Below, piece by piece: positions 13,096 through 21,100 of a stretch of 24,906 nt of DNA; position 1 is the stretch's first letter, and each line of letters begins with the position of its first letter. A program made the position numbers and the translations under genes. The notes under the pieces are model-generated. The model was not told the origin of the DNA and ran no database searches. It saw only the letters and a program-made list of their open reading frames with translations. Origin of the DNA: JBCBSZ01 sp039197885 (GTDB taxonomy: Bacteria > Actinomycetota > Acidimicrobiia > Acidimicrobiales > Poriferisodalaceae). The stretch is taken from NCBI GenBank assembly GCA_039197885.1, contig JBCCTY010000026.1, forward strand, positions 1 to 24,906, given 5' to 3'.

Positions 13096-14001
13096 CTAGG
13101 GGAACAGGTCGAGGATGGGGTCGTCGGTGCCGTCGCATCGGGCGGGGTCGATGACGACCGACAGCTCCTGACCGTCGCGCACGAGGAACACGGCGAGCGT
13201 CTCGTCGCCGGGGTCGTTGGCGCCGAGGTAGTCGTCGGCGTCGAGCTCGCTCAACAGGAACGACCGGCAGTCGTCGGGCAGCGGGAGGTCGAGGGCTGGA
13301 TCGAACACGGGGGGGAGGTCGACGAGCCCGCCCTCGGCGGCGTCGCCGGCCGAGGCCTCCGTGTCGTCGGGTGCCTCCTGCTCCGCGGGTGCCTCGGTGT
13401 CCTCGGTCTCCTCCGCTTCCTCCCCGGGCTCTTCGAACGACTCGTCGAGGTCGGCCTCCGGGGCCGCCTCGGCCGTGGCCGCGTCGGCCTCACCGTCGAG
13501 GGCCCCGTCCTGGGCAGCGTCGTCGGCGCCGCGGAACGGCGAGGAGGCGACCGTCGCCGACGTCGCCTCGGCGGTGTCACCGCTGTCGTCGTCGGAGTCG
13601 CCGCTGATCCCGCTGACGAGCCCGGCGAGCACGACGAAGCCGAACACGACCACGACGACCACCGCCGCCGACGAGGCGGCGAAGCGGAGCACCTGCTCTC
13701 GTCGTCCCTGGCGGCGCGCTCGTGCTGCGGTGAGCGACGTCGGCCCGTCGGACGACCGGGGCAGCGCCTCGAGCGCCGCTGCGATCTGCTGGTCGACGAC
13801 CGATGGCGGCAACGAGGGGACCGACGCGCCGACGGCCTCTGCCGCCCCGCGTAGCTCGCTCAGGCGGCCGGCGACGAGCTCGTCGTCGAGGTCGGGGCGA
13901 TCCTCGAAGAGCTCCAGCTCCGCGTCGAGGTGCGCGGAGAGCAGCTCGTCGAGGTCGTCGACGTCGTCGATCGGTTCGTCCATCTCGTGGTCGTCGGTCA
14001 T
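13096..14001 (-). CDS. Anti-sigma-like single-pass membrane protein (RsmA position)
   Basis: The 301-residue product has an acidic N-terminal domain (1-100) with LLSAHLDAELE as in anti-sigma domains, a basic stretch (RARRQGRREQ) before one membrane segment at about 106-131, and a very acidic Glu/Asp/Ala-rich outside region (135-220). A globular C-terminal part (225-301) carries two cysteines. It lacks the HxxxCxxC zinc motif found in many anti-sigma factors. The ATG overlaps the stop of the ECF sigma gene (ATGA), the usual arrangement for a sigma/anti-sigma pair, and gene order matches rsmA of M. tuberculosis. Function as the cognate regulator is inferred from this context. Confidence 0.75.
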   Translation of the reverse strand: MTDDHEMDEPIDDVDDLDELLSAHLDAELELFEDRPDLDDELVAGRLSELRGAAEAVGASVPSLPPSVVDQQIAAALEALPRSSDGPTSLTAARARRQGRREQVLRFAASSAAVVVVVVFGFVVLAGLVSGISGDSDDDSGDTAEATSATVASSPFRGADDAAQDGALDGEADAATAEAAPEADLDESFEEPGEEAEETEDTEAPAEQEAPDDTEASAGDAAEGGLVDLPPVFDPALDLPLPDDCRSFLLSELDADDYLGANDPGDETLAVFLVRDGQELSVVIDPARCDGTDDPILDLFP

Positions 14002-14624
14002 GGCTGGGGGGTAGGACGTTCGGTGGGGTGGTCGGGGTTCCCGAGCAGGCGGGCGAGCGCCCGTCGCCCACGTGCGATGCGTGAGCGGACGGTGCCCGGT
14101 GGGATGCCGAGGGTCGAGGCGATGTCGGCGTAGTCCATGCCGACGAGGTCGCGGAGGACCACGGCGGCCCGGTACTCCTCGGGCAGCCGGGCGAGGGCGT
14201 CGTCGACCTCGAGTTGCTGACTCACCTGGTCGTCGAGGGCGGCGGTCGGCTCGGGTCGGTCGGCCGCGTCGTCCTCGACCGGAACCGGACGTCGCTTGCG
14301 ACGTCGGAGCTCGTCGAGACAGGCGTTGGTGGCCACCCGATAGGCCCAGGTGCTGAACTTCGCCCGGCCGTCGTAGCGGGGGAGGCCCTTCACGATCGCC
14401 AGGAGGGCCTCCTGGGTGGCGTCGAGCGCGTCGGCTTCGTTGCCGGTGAGACGTCGACAGATCGCATGGATCATCGAGTGGTGTCGTCGGAGGAGCGCGT
14501 CGGCGGCGCCCGGGTCACCCCCGAGCGCCGCGGCGACGAGGTCGTCGTCGCTGCGGTTCGCAGCGCGCGCCTCAGGAGGGGACGTGGTAGACCACCCCGA
14601 TCGTGCCCGGACCGGCGTGCGCAC
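13998..14624 (-). CDS. sigM: ECF-family RNA polymerase sigma factor (SigM position)
   Basis: The 208-residue protein has sigma region 2 (about 42-110, with DALDATQEALLAIVKGLPRY and FSTWAYRVATNACLDELRRR) and region 4 (about 138-195, with LPEEYRAAVVLRDLVGMDY and IPPGTVRSRIARGRRAL), without regions 1.1 and 3. It would direct RNA polymerase to a stress regulon, held by the membrane protein encoded next. Order relative to murJ, rsmA and trxB matches mycobacterial sigM. The only canonical start available is GTG 14624, which overlaps degV by 53 nt with poor ribosome binding; no later ATG, GTG or TTG precedes region 2. The sigM name is by synteny. Confidence 0.88.
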   Translation of the reverse strand: MRTPVRARSGWSTTSPPEARAANRSDDDLVAAALGGDPGAADALLRRHHSMIHAICRRLTGNEADALDATQEALLAIVKGLPRYDGRAKFSTWAYRVATNACLDELRRRKRRPVPVEDDAADRPEPTAALDDQVSQQLEVDDALARLPEEYRAAVVLRDLVGMDYADIASTLGIPPGTVRSRIARGRRALARLLGNPDHPTERPTPQP

Positions 14625-15408
14625 CGATCACGGGTCCGATCTCCCCGACCAGGATCTCGCCGTCGTGCAGCTCCGAGAGCTGCCGGACGACGTCGTCGAC
14701 GTCGTCGCAGTCGGCGTGCATCACGGCGAGGCGCTCGATCGCCGGTTCGTCACGCACCCGGTCGATCACGAAGCGAACCGCCCGACCGCGGGTGCGCTGC
14801 TTGCCGGCGGCCTCGACCTTGCCGTCCTCGATCGCGATCAGCGGCTTGATCGACAGGAGCGAGCCGAGCACGGCTTGCGCGGCGCCGATGCGCCCGCCCT
14901 TCTTGAGGTACTCGAGGGTGTCGAGCGCACCGAGGACACGGGTGCGGTCGATGAGGCTGTCGGCCAGCGAGGTGAGCTCGTCGAGCGATGCTCCGTCACG
15001 AGCCCGCTCGGCCAGCGCCGTCACGGTGAGCCCGAGGCCGACGGTGATGCTCCGGCTGTCGACCACCTCGATCGGGACCTCGCCGTCGATCGCCGCGGCG
15101 GCGGTCCGGGCGCTCTGCAGCGTGGCCGACAGCTCGCCCGACAGGTGGATCGACACGATGCCGCTGGCGCCGTCGGTGATGAGTGACCGGTAGGCCTGCT
15201 CGAAGCGGCCGGGCGACGGCGCCGCCGTGGACGGCAGCTCGTCGGACGAACCGCAACGACGCCAGAACTCCGCGACGCTGAGCTGCTCGCGGTCGACGAG
15301 CTCCTCGTCGCCGAAGCGGATCATCAGCGGCACCACCGTGATGCCCAACGAATCGACGACGTCATCGGGCAGATCGCAGGCGCTGTCGGTCACGATCCTG
15401 ACGGTCAC
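14572..15408 (-). CDS. DegV-family fatty-acid-binding protein
   Basis: DegV proteins bind fatty acids; in firmicutes (FakB) they present them to the kinase FakA. The 278-residue product shows the family N-terminus VRIVTDSACDLP (3-14), the lipid-head-group motif SIHLSGELSATLQSA (86-100), VVDSRS, and LEYLKKGGRIG (165-175), and is full length. The GTG start has GGAGGAGG 4-5 nt upstream. Those bases can pair with an upstream TCCTCC in a hairpin, so translation may be controlled. It is inserted between murJ and the sigma gene, where mycobacteria have nothing. No FakA gene is visible in the window, so the partner is unknown. Confidence 0.9.
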   Translation of the reverse strand: MTVRIVTDSACDLPDDVVDSLGITVVPLMIRFGDEELVDREQLSVAEFWRRCGSSDELPSTAAPSPGRFEQAYRSLITDGASGIVSIHLSGELSATLQSARTAAAAIDGEVPIEVVDSRSITVGLGLTVTALAERARDGASLDELTSLADSLIDRTRVLGALDTLEYLKKGGRIGAAQAVLGSLLSIKPLIAIEDGKVEAAGKQRTRGRAVRFVIDRVRDEPAIERLAVMHADCDDVDDVVRQLSELHDGEILVGEIGPVIGAHAGPGTIGVVYHVPS

Positions 15409-15414
15409 TCGGCC

Positions 15415-15443
15415 TCCTCCGATGGCCCGCGCGGGCCGGAGGA
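15415..15443 (-). promoter_or_regulatory. Hairpin that could sequester the degV ribosome binding site
   Basis: On the minus-strand RNA, TCCTCC (15443-15438) is followed by GGCCCGC (15437-15431), its exact complement GCGGGCC (15430-15424), a 3-nt bulge ATC, and GGAGGA (15420-15415), which pairs with the first arm and is the degV Shine-Dalgarno sequence. The inner stem is GC-only with little or no loop, so the tip must open slightly. It occupies the 39-nt murJ-degV gap and could also act as a murJ terminator. Confidence 0.5.
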
Positions 15444-15447
15444 GAGG

Positions 15448-17109
15448 CTACCGCCGGAGGCCAGGACGTCCCAGCACCCGCCGGGCCGGCCGGAGCACCT
15501 CGTCGACCTCGGCGATGCCACCGATGCGCAACACCGCGAGGTACGCGACACCGGCCGGTCCGAGCACGACGACGAGGCGTACGAGGTCGGGCATGCCCCG
15601 GCTGACGGTCAGGCCGAGGCCGATGACGGTCGCTGCTGCGACGACCGCTGCGCCGAACGTCAGCCCCGACCGACCGAGGAGCGAGGTGGGCCCGATGTGA
15701 TCGTCGAGCCGACGGCGGAGCAGGACCAGCTCGACCCACGCACCGCACGCCGCCCCGAGCGCGAGGCCGACCGCACCCAGGCGCAGCGGCAGCTCGTCGT
15801 CCTCGCGGACGGCCTCGGGGAGGAGGCCGAGCGGATCGCCCAGGTTCAACAGACCCGTGATCTCCCCGTCGACGACGAGCACGCGGTCGAACGCGAGCAT
15901 CATGACCCCGCCGACGCCGGCTCCGATCGCCAGGCGAACGATCGAGATCCGGGCGGGCCCGCTGACGTCACCCACCGCGAAGAGCGCGTTCTGGAGCAGT
16001 CGAGAGCACGCCGTCGGGACCAGCGCCAGGCCGAAGCCGCCGAGCACCACACCGACCAGCACCGTGTCGTCGGCGTCGAAGCGGCCACGCTCGAAGATCG
16101 TCGCGACGATCGTCTGCCCGGCGAGCAGGAAGGCGACGGCCGTGAACGCGACGAACACGAGGATCCGGCGGAGCCCCCGCGCCGTGCGCTCGACGAGCCC
16201 CTCGCGGTCGTCGAGGCCGAGTCGGGACAGCTCAGGGAGCTCGGCGGCAGCCACGCTCATCGCGAAGAGGCTGATCGGCAGGAGGTAGAGCACCTGCGCG
16301 TAGCCGATCGCGGCGACGGCACCGGCCGCGAGCAGCGACGCGAGCCACAGGTCGACGAACGCCGCCAGCTGCGCCGATCCGCGCCCGACGACCGCGGGCA
16401 CGAAACGGCGCAGGGTCTCGCGAACACCGGCCAGCTGGTGATCGAGGTGCGGCCGAACCGGCCCCGAGACCCGCCAGACCGAGGGCAGCTGCACCAGGAG
16501 CTGGGCGAGCCCCCCGAGGACCAACGCCCACGCGACGGCCTCTGCCGCGTCGCGCTCGGTCCAGCCGCGCACGACGACGACGGCCAGCACCACGATCTGC
16601 ACGGCGTTCCACGCCACCGGGGCCACGTAGCTCACGAAGAAGCGGCGGTGGCTGTTGAGGACGCCGAGGCACCACGCCGACGGCACGAGCACGGCCGTGC
16701 CGACCGCGACGATGCGGGTGAGCTCGACGGTCAGCTCGAACCGCTCTCCCGAGAAGCCCGTGGCGAGGATCGCCGTCAGCGGTCGGGCGAGCACCACGAT
16801 CAGCAGCGCGACGATGCCCGCCACCACGGTCAGGAAGCCGAGCACGCCCGCAGCGACCAGGCGGGCCTCGTCGCGCCGGCCCTGCTCGAGCAGGCGCGAG
16901 TGGACCGGGATGAACGAGGCGGACAGCACACCCTCGCCCAGGAGGTTCTGGAGCAGGTTGGGGAGGCGGATCGCGGCCCGGAGCGCGTCGGCCGCCCCCG
17001 AGCTCCCCAGGGCCGTGCCGAGCAGGACCTCGCGCACCAACCCGGCCAGGCGCGACAGCCCGATGCCGGCGGCGACGAGCGACGCTCCCCGCCGAGGCGC
17101 CTCGGTCAC
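15448..17109 (-). CDS. murJ: Lipid II flippase MurJ (MviN family)
   Basis: MurJ moves lipid II, the peptidoglycan precursor, across the cytoplasmic membrane. The 553-residue product is almost entirely hydrophobic segments, about 14, and starts with the family pattern GIGLSRLAGLVREVLLGTAL (15-34), then ADALRAAIRLPNLLQNLLGEGVLSASFIPV (40-69). The GTG start overlaps the stop of the DUF6049-like gene (GTGA). Length fits a plain MurJ; the C-terminal pseudokinase extension of the M. tuberculosis protein is absent, and the tail is a short basic segment (PARRVLGRPGLRR). Beside it lie cwlM, sigM and a DUF6049 gene, as in other actinobacteria. Confidence 0.93.
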   Translation of the reverse strand: MTEAPRRGASLVAAGIGLSRLAGLVREVLLGTALGSSGAADALRAAIRLPNLLQNLLGEGVLSASFIPVHSRLLEQGRRDEARLVAAGVLGFLTVVAGIVALLIVVLARPLTAILATGFSGERFELTVELTRIVAVGTAVLVPSAWCLGVLNSHRRFFVSYVAPVAWNAVQIVVLAVVVVRGWTERDAAEAVAWALVLGGLAQLLVQLPSVWRVSGPVRPHLDHQLAGVRETLRRFVPAVVGRGSAQLAAFVDLWLASLLAAGAVAAIGYAQVLYLLPISLFAMSVAAAELPELSRLGLDDREGLVERTARGLRRILVFVAFTAVAFLLAGQTIVATIFERGRFDADDTVLVGVVLGGFGLALVPTACSRLLQNALFAVGDVSGPARISIVRLAIGAGVGGVMMLAFDRVLVVDGEITGLLNLGDPLGLLPEAVREDDELPLRLGAVGLALGAACGAWVELVLLRRRLDDHIGPTSLLGRSGLTFGAAVVAAATVIGLGLTVSRGMPDLVRLVVVLGPAGVAYLAVLRIGGIAEVDEVLRPARRVLGRPGLRR

Positions 17110-19232
17110 GACGTGACCCCGACCCCGACCCCGGCGACGGGCCCGTCGACCATGCCGTCGTTCGAGCGGCGACGACGTCTGCGGTGATCGACGAGCCACC
17201 ACACCCCGAGCAGCCCGACGGCCCCGGCCGTGAGGAGGATCCCGAGCCCCGAGAGCACGGTCGAGCGGATGGTGATGCGGCTGACGGCGAGCGGCATCTC
17301 CCCGTCGGCGGTGTCGACCTCGACCGTCACCGGGAACGCGCCGGACGTGAGCACCTTGACGGCGATGGCCTGATCGGCGACCTCGCCGGCCGGGATGACG
17401 AGGGTGCGCTCCGGGCCCTCGGGGAACTCGAGCTTGTCGCTCTCGAGTCGGACGACGACACGCAGCGGCAGCGTGCTGTCGTTCCGCAGGCGCAGCGGGA
17501 TCTCGTCCTCGCGGCTCGTCAGCGTGAACGAACGCTCCGGTGGCGGGACGATGGCGGTGATGTGCTCGTCGGCGATGGAACGGGTCGCCGCCCAGTAGCG
17601 CTCGCGGTCCTCGCGTCGTAGCTCGACCGACCACGAGGGTCGCAGACGGTCCTGGAGCTCGCCGGCGAGGACCACGCCGGTCGCGTCGGCGGCCATGCTG
17701 TCGAAGGCGGACACGCGGTCGTCGGTGAGCTGCCACAGCTCGAGGTCGGCGTCGGGGGCGTCCGCGACGCGACCGAGCAGCTGGCGGGTCACCGGTCGTC
17801 CGTCGTCGTCGAGTGCGGGGTCGAGGTCGAAGAGCTCGTCGACCGGAGCCGTCTCGATCACCGGTGTCGTCTGGAGCCCCACGAGGAGACGACCCAGGAA
17901 CGCCGGGTTGGGGGTCCAGTCCTCCGGCGGTGTGATGACGAGGCCCGGATCATCGAGCCCGTCCTCGTCGTCGGCGGCGTCGAAGGCGATCAGGGCGAGC
18001 TCGGCGAGGAGGTGCTCGGCCGCGAGCACCGGGTCGTCGTCGAGGTCGAACGCCTCGCTCAACCGGGCGTCGACGACGAGGGTGTCGACCCGTGCCTCCG
18101 AGGAGGGCACGAGCAGCTCGACGGGGCCGAGCGCGGTGGGTGCGTTCGGGTCGGCGATCAGCAGCGCCCGCTCGGGCACGATCGCCTCACGGACGCCACG
18201 CGAGAGCTGGTAGCGCAGCCCGGTGGCGGAGATGCGGTCGCCGGCCAACCACGTCCGACTGCGGGGTTGCCGGTCGAGGAGCGTCTCGAGCACCTGCCCA
18301 CCCCGCTGCTCGAGGTCGAGCAGGACCTCGTCGAGGCCCGCTGCCTGCATGCCCGAGGGGTCGACCCGCACGTAGGGATTGGCGAGGACGATCCGCTGGT
18401 CGGGTCGGTCGGTCAGGCGCCGCGCCAGATCTCGGTCGGTCGGGTCGGGTGACAGCGACAGGGCCTCGAGGATCTCGGGGACGATCTCCAGTGCGACCGG
18501 CACCTCCGGGTGACGCTCGATCGCGTCGACGAGGATCGTGAGACGCTCCCGGGCCGAGGCCGAGAAGCCGATCGTCCCGTCGGGACGGTGCCCGGGCGGA
18601 GCGTCGACGCGCAGCGCGACACCGACGCCGAGCGGCTCGACGACGCCCGGATCGGCGAGTCGCACGATGTGGGCGATCATCCGGTCGAGGACCTCGCCCT
18701 GGGCGGTGCGCAGCTCGTAGACGACCGGGTAGACCCCGGGTCGGCTCAGCCGCACCTGACCCGGCTCGATGGGGATCGTGCCGTCGTTCAGGTCGACCAC
18801 GACCCGAGCCGAGCCGTTGGCCGTGCGCTCGAAGTCGGTGAGCGGTCGAGGCGGGAGCGTCGTCAGGGCCGTCCCGAGCCGCTCGCCCCGCACCGTCGCC
18901 TGGAACGCCTCGCGATCGGCCACGCGGTCGTGCACGTTCACCAGCAGCTCGACCTGGTCGGCGGCGTTCCCCACGTCGACGACGGCCTGGTAGACGCCGC
19001 TGCCGGTGACCGACGTCGTGTGGTCGACGAGGCGGAGGATGTCGGGGTCGGTCACGTCGGCGCCGAGCTCGAGTACGTCGAGGCCCGGCTCGGTCGTCGA
19101 GGTGACCGCGTCCTGCGCGACGGCCTCGGTCGCGTCGCGGGCCGAGGCTGGTGCCGTGACCGCGCACAGGGCCACGGCGAGCAGGGCCACCGCGAACAGG
19201 GTCACCCGGCGCACCGGACCCGCCCGCCTCAC
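17106..19232 (-). CDS. DUF6049-like exported, membrane-anchored protein
   Basis: The 708-residue product has a signal peptide (basic RRAGPVRR, hydrophobic core to about 25, APASA cleavage pattern near 31), a long extracytoplasmic region with beta-rich and enzyme-like segments, a membrane segment at about 659-681 and a basic cytoplasmic end (DHRRRRRRS). It occupies the position of Rv3909 of M. tuberculosis, directly before murJ, which belongs to the DUF6049 family of unknown function. The GTG at 19232 overlaps the GNAT stop (GTGA); later GTGs at 19214 and 19205 would also keep the signal peptide. A role in cell-wall assembly with MurJ is inferred from synteny. Confidence 0.82.
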   Translation of the reverse strand: MRRAGPVRRVTLFAVALLAVALCAVTAPASARDATEAVAQDAVTSTTEPGLDVLELGADVTDPDILRLVDHTTSVTGSGVYQAVVDVGNAADQVELLVNVHDRVADREAFQATVRGERLGTALTTLPPRPLTDFERTANGSARVVVDLNDGTIPIEPGQVRLSRPGVYPVVYELRTAQGEVLDRMIAHIVRLADPGVVEPLGVGVALRVDAPPGHRPDGTIGFSASARERLTILVDAIERHPEVPVALEIVPEILEALSLSPDPTDRDLARRLTDRPDQRIVLANPYVRVDPSGMQAAGLDEVLLDLEQRGGQVLETLLDRQPRSRTWLAGDRISATGLRYQLSRGVREAIVPERALLIADPNAPTALGPVELLVPSSEARVDTLVVDARLSEAFDLDDDPVLAAEHLLAELALIAFDAADDEDGLDDPGLVITPPEDWTPNPAFLGRLLVGLQTTPVIETAPVDELFDLDPALDDDGRPVTRQLLGRVADAPDADLELWQLTDDRVSAFDSMAADATGVVLAGELQDRLRPSWSVELRREDRERYWAATRSIADEHITAIVPPPERSFTLTSREDEIPLRLRNDSTLPLRVVVRLESDKLEFPEGPERTLVIPAGEVADQAIAVKVLTSGAFPVTVEVDTADGEMPLAVSRITIRSTVLSGLGILLTAGAVGLLGVWWLVDHRRRRRRSNDGMVDGPVAGVGVGVTS

Positions 19233-19951
19233 CGGGGGACGGTGGTGCCGTCGAGCGACAGCTCGAGGACCACCAGGCCGTGCGGCTCCGGCGTGAACCC
19301 CAACCGGAGGTAGAGCTGGTAGGCGCGTTCGTTGGTGATCTGGGTGTTGACGACCGCCCGGACGCACCCCCGCCGACGCATCCAGCGGAGCCCGTCGACC
19401 ACGAGCGCCGCCCCGGTGCCGCGACCCTGCGCCCGCGGATCGACGGCGATGCGCTGCACGTAGCCACCCGAACCGGAGCGCCCGTGCACGGCGTAGCCGA
19501 TCACGAGGCCCCGCTCCTCGGCGACCCGGTACCGGCTCGAGGGCGTGGCGGTGACCGCGTCGGCCAGCCCCACCTCGTCCATGGTCCAGAAGTCGTCGAA
19601 GGCCAGCGCGTCGATCTCGAGCACCCGGGCACGGTCGCCGCGCCGGGCCCGACGGAGGGACACGTCGGGCACGTCGGGGAGATCGACCAGCTCGTGGCCG
19701 AGCAGGTGCAGTCGCTCACGTTCCTCGAACCCGGCGTCGATGAAGGCGAGCGTCTCGGCGGGGGAGAGCGCGGCGGTGACGATGGCGCTGAACCCGCGCT
19801 CGGTCGCGACCTGGACGGAGCGGCGCACGGCCTCGACCCGGGGCGAGCGGCCACCGGGCACCGGCGAGAGGTAGCCGATGTCGCTGCGCGCCCGCCAGGG
19901 ACCGAGCCGGAGACGCTCGTCTCCCCAGTGGACGAGCTCGTGGGTTGCCAC
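19229..19951 (-). CDS. GNAT-family N-acetyltransferase
   Basis: The C-terminal half (about 98-235) is a GNAT domain: LRRARRGDRARVLEIDALAF at its start, the acetyl-CoA motif VDPRAQGRGTGAALV (170-184), and the closing NERAYQLYLRLGF (207-219). Residues 1-90 look like a degenerate first GNAT repeat, with AIVTAALSPAETLAFIDAGF resembling the end of such a domain. The substrate is unknown; RimI-like and MshD-like acetyltransferases share this layout. The GTG start lacks a Shine-Dalgarno sequence but follows a TACCGT box by 8 nt. It is the first gene of a GTGA-coupled trio with the DUF6049-like gene and murJ, in the place held by mutT4 in mycobacteria. Confidence 0.87.
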   Translation of the reverse strand: MATHELVHWGDERLRLGPWRARSDIGYLSPVPGGRSPRVEAVRRSVQVATERGFSAIVTAALSPAETLAFIDAGFEERERLHLLGHELVDLPDVPDVSLRRARRGDRARVLEIDALAFDDFWTMDEVGLADAVTATPSSRYRVAEERGLVIGYAVHGRSGSGGYVQRIAVDPRAQGRGTGAALVVDGLRWMRRRGCVRAVVNTQITNERAYQLYLRLGFTPEPHGLVVLELSLDGTTVPR

Positions 19952-19959
19952 TGACCGAC

Positions 19960-19965
19960 ACGGTA
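19960..19965 (-). promoter_or_regulatory. Candidate -10 box of the GNAT-DUF6049-murJ transcript
   Basis: TACCGT on the minus strand ends 8 nt before the GTG of the GNAT gene, with no ribosome binding site in between. This fits a leaderless transcript that would carry the three coupled genes. Confidence 0.4.
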
Positions 19966-20071
19966 GACGCCCGTCTCTGCGGACGTGGAGGCGCGTCGCG
20001 TCGTGGCATCACCACCGAGCGGCGGTGATGATCGCCCCACCTCGGACGGGGAGCCGTGCCGGTGACGGGCC

Positions 20072-20077
20072 TATCGT
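20072..20077 (+). promoter_or_regulatory. Candidate -10 box of the deacetylase-cca transcript
   Basis: TATCGT ends 7 nt before GTG 20085, and no Shine-Dalgarno sequence intervenes. It is divergent from the GNAT promoter across a 133-bp gap. Confidence 0.45.
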
Positions 20078-20084
20078 TGAGGTC

Positions 20085-21098
20085 GTGAGCCTGCTCGTCG
20101 TCACCCACGATCGCTACGTCGATCACGACACCGGTGGCTGGCATCCGGAGCGCCCGGCGCGGCTCGAGGCCGTGCTCGACGGCATCGGTCGGGGTGGGCT
20201 CGCCGACGCCGTCGTGCGGGTCGACCCCGAGCCCGCCGAGCTCGACGTCGTCACCCGGGTGCACGACCCGGTGCTCATCGCCCACGTCGAGGCGCTGTCT
20301 CGTCGAGGTGGTGGTGCCATCGATGCCGACACGATCGTGTCGGCGGCGTCCTACGACGCAGCGCTCCTCGCCGCGGGCGCCGGTCCGACGGCGGTCGCCG
20401 CGCTCGATCGGGGCGAGGCCGATGCGGCGTTCTGTGCCGTCCGGCCGCCCGGGCACCACGCCACACCGGCGACCGCGATGGGCTTCTGCCTGTTCAACAA
20501 CGTCGCCGTCACCGCACGCCTGCTCGCCGACCGCGGCGAGCGGGTGCTGATCGTCGACTTCGATGCCCACCACGGCAACGGCACCCAGGACGCCTTCTAC
20601 GACGATCCGGACGTGTTCTTCGTCAGCCTCCACGAGCACCCGCTCTACCCGGGCACCGGTCGCCACGACGAGGTCGGCACCGGTGACGGGCTCGGCACGA
20701 CGCTCAACGTCCCGTTGCCGTCGGGCGCCACGGGCGACGTCGAGCTCCGAGCCCTCGACGAGCTGGTGCTCCCCGAGGTCGAGCGCTTCGCTCCCACGTG
20801 GCTGCTCGTCTCGGCCGGTTTCGACGGTCATCGCGCCGACCCCCTGACCGGTCTGCGACTCACCTCCGGCGACTTCGCCGACGTCGTCGGCCGGCTGCTC
20901 CCGATCGTGCCCGCGGGTCGTCGGATCCTCTTCCTCGAGGGCGGCTACGACCTCGTCGCGCTCCGGGACTCGGTCGCCTCCACGCTCAGTCGCGTGCTCG
21001 ACATCGACCACCGCCCCGAGGCAGCCTCATCGGGCGGTCCGGGGCGCGAGGTCGTCGAGCGGGTCCTCCGCTTCCGTCACGAGGTCGGCCTGTCCTGA
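20085..21098 (+). CDS. Class II histone-deacetylase-like amidohydrolase
   Basis: Bacterial members of this zinc-dependent family remove acetyl groups from polyamines, acetoin-pathway proteins or lysines. The 337-residue product has all catalytic motifs: WHPERPARL (19-27), RPPGHHA with the His pair (124-125), FNNVAVTA (137-144), DFDAHHGNGTQ with zinc ligands Asp160 and His162, SLHEHPLYPGTG (181-192), SAGFDGHRADP with the third ligand Asp247, and LEGGYD with the catalytic Tyr288. It is therefore probably active. The GTG at 20085 gives the usual family N-terminus and follows a TATCGT box by 7 nt. It precedes the CCA-adding enzyme gene by 2 nt. The substrate cannot be told from sequence. Confidence 0.92.
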   Translation: MSLLVVTHDRYVDHDTGGWHPERPARLEAVLDGIGRGGLADAVVRVDPEPAELDVVTRVHDPVLIAHVEALSRRGGGAIDADTIVSAASYDAALLAAGAGPTAVAALDRGEADAAFCAVRPPGHHATPATAMGFCLFNNVAVTARLLADRGERVLIVDFDAHHGNGTQDAFYDDPDVFFVSLHEHPLYPGTGRHDEVGTGDGLGTTLNVPLPSGATGDVELRALDELVLPEVERFAPTWLLVSAGFDGHRADPLTGLRLTSGDFADVVGRLLPIVPAGRRILFLEGGYDLVALRDSVASTLSRVLDIDHRPEAASSGGPGREVVERVLRFRHEVGLS

Positions 21099-21100
21099 GC

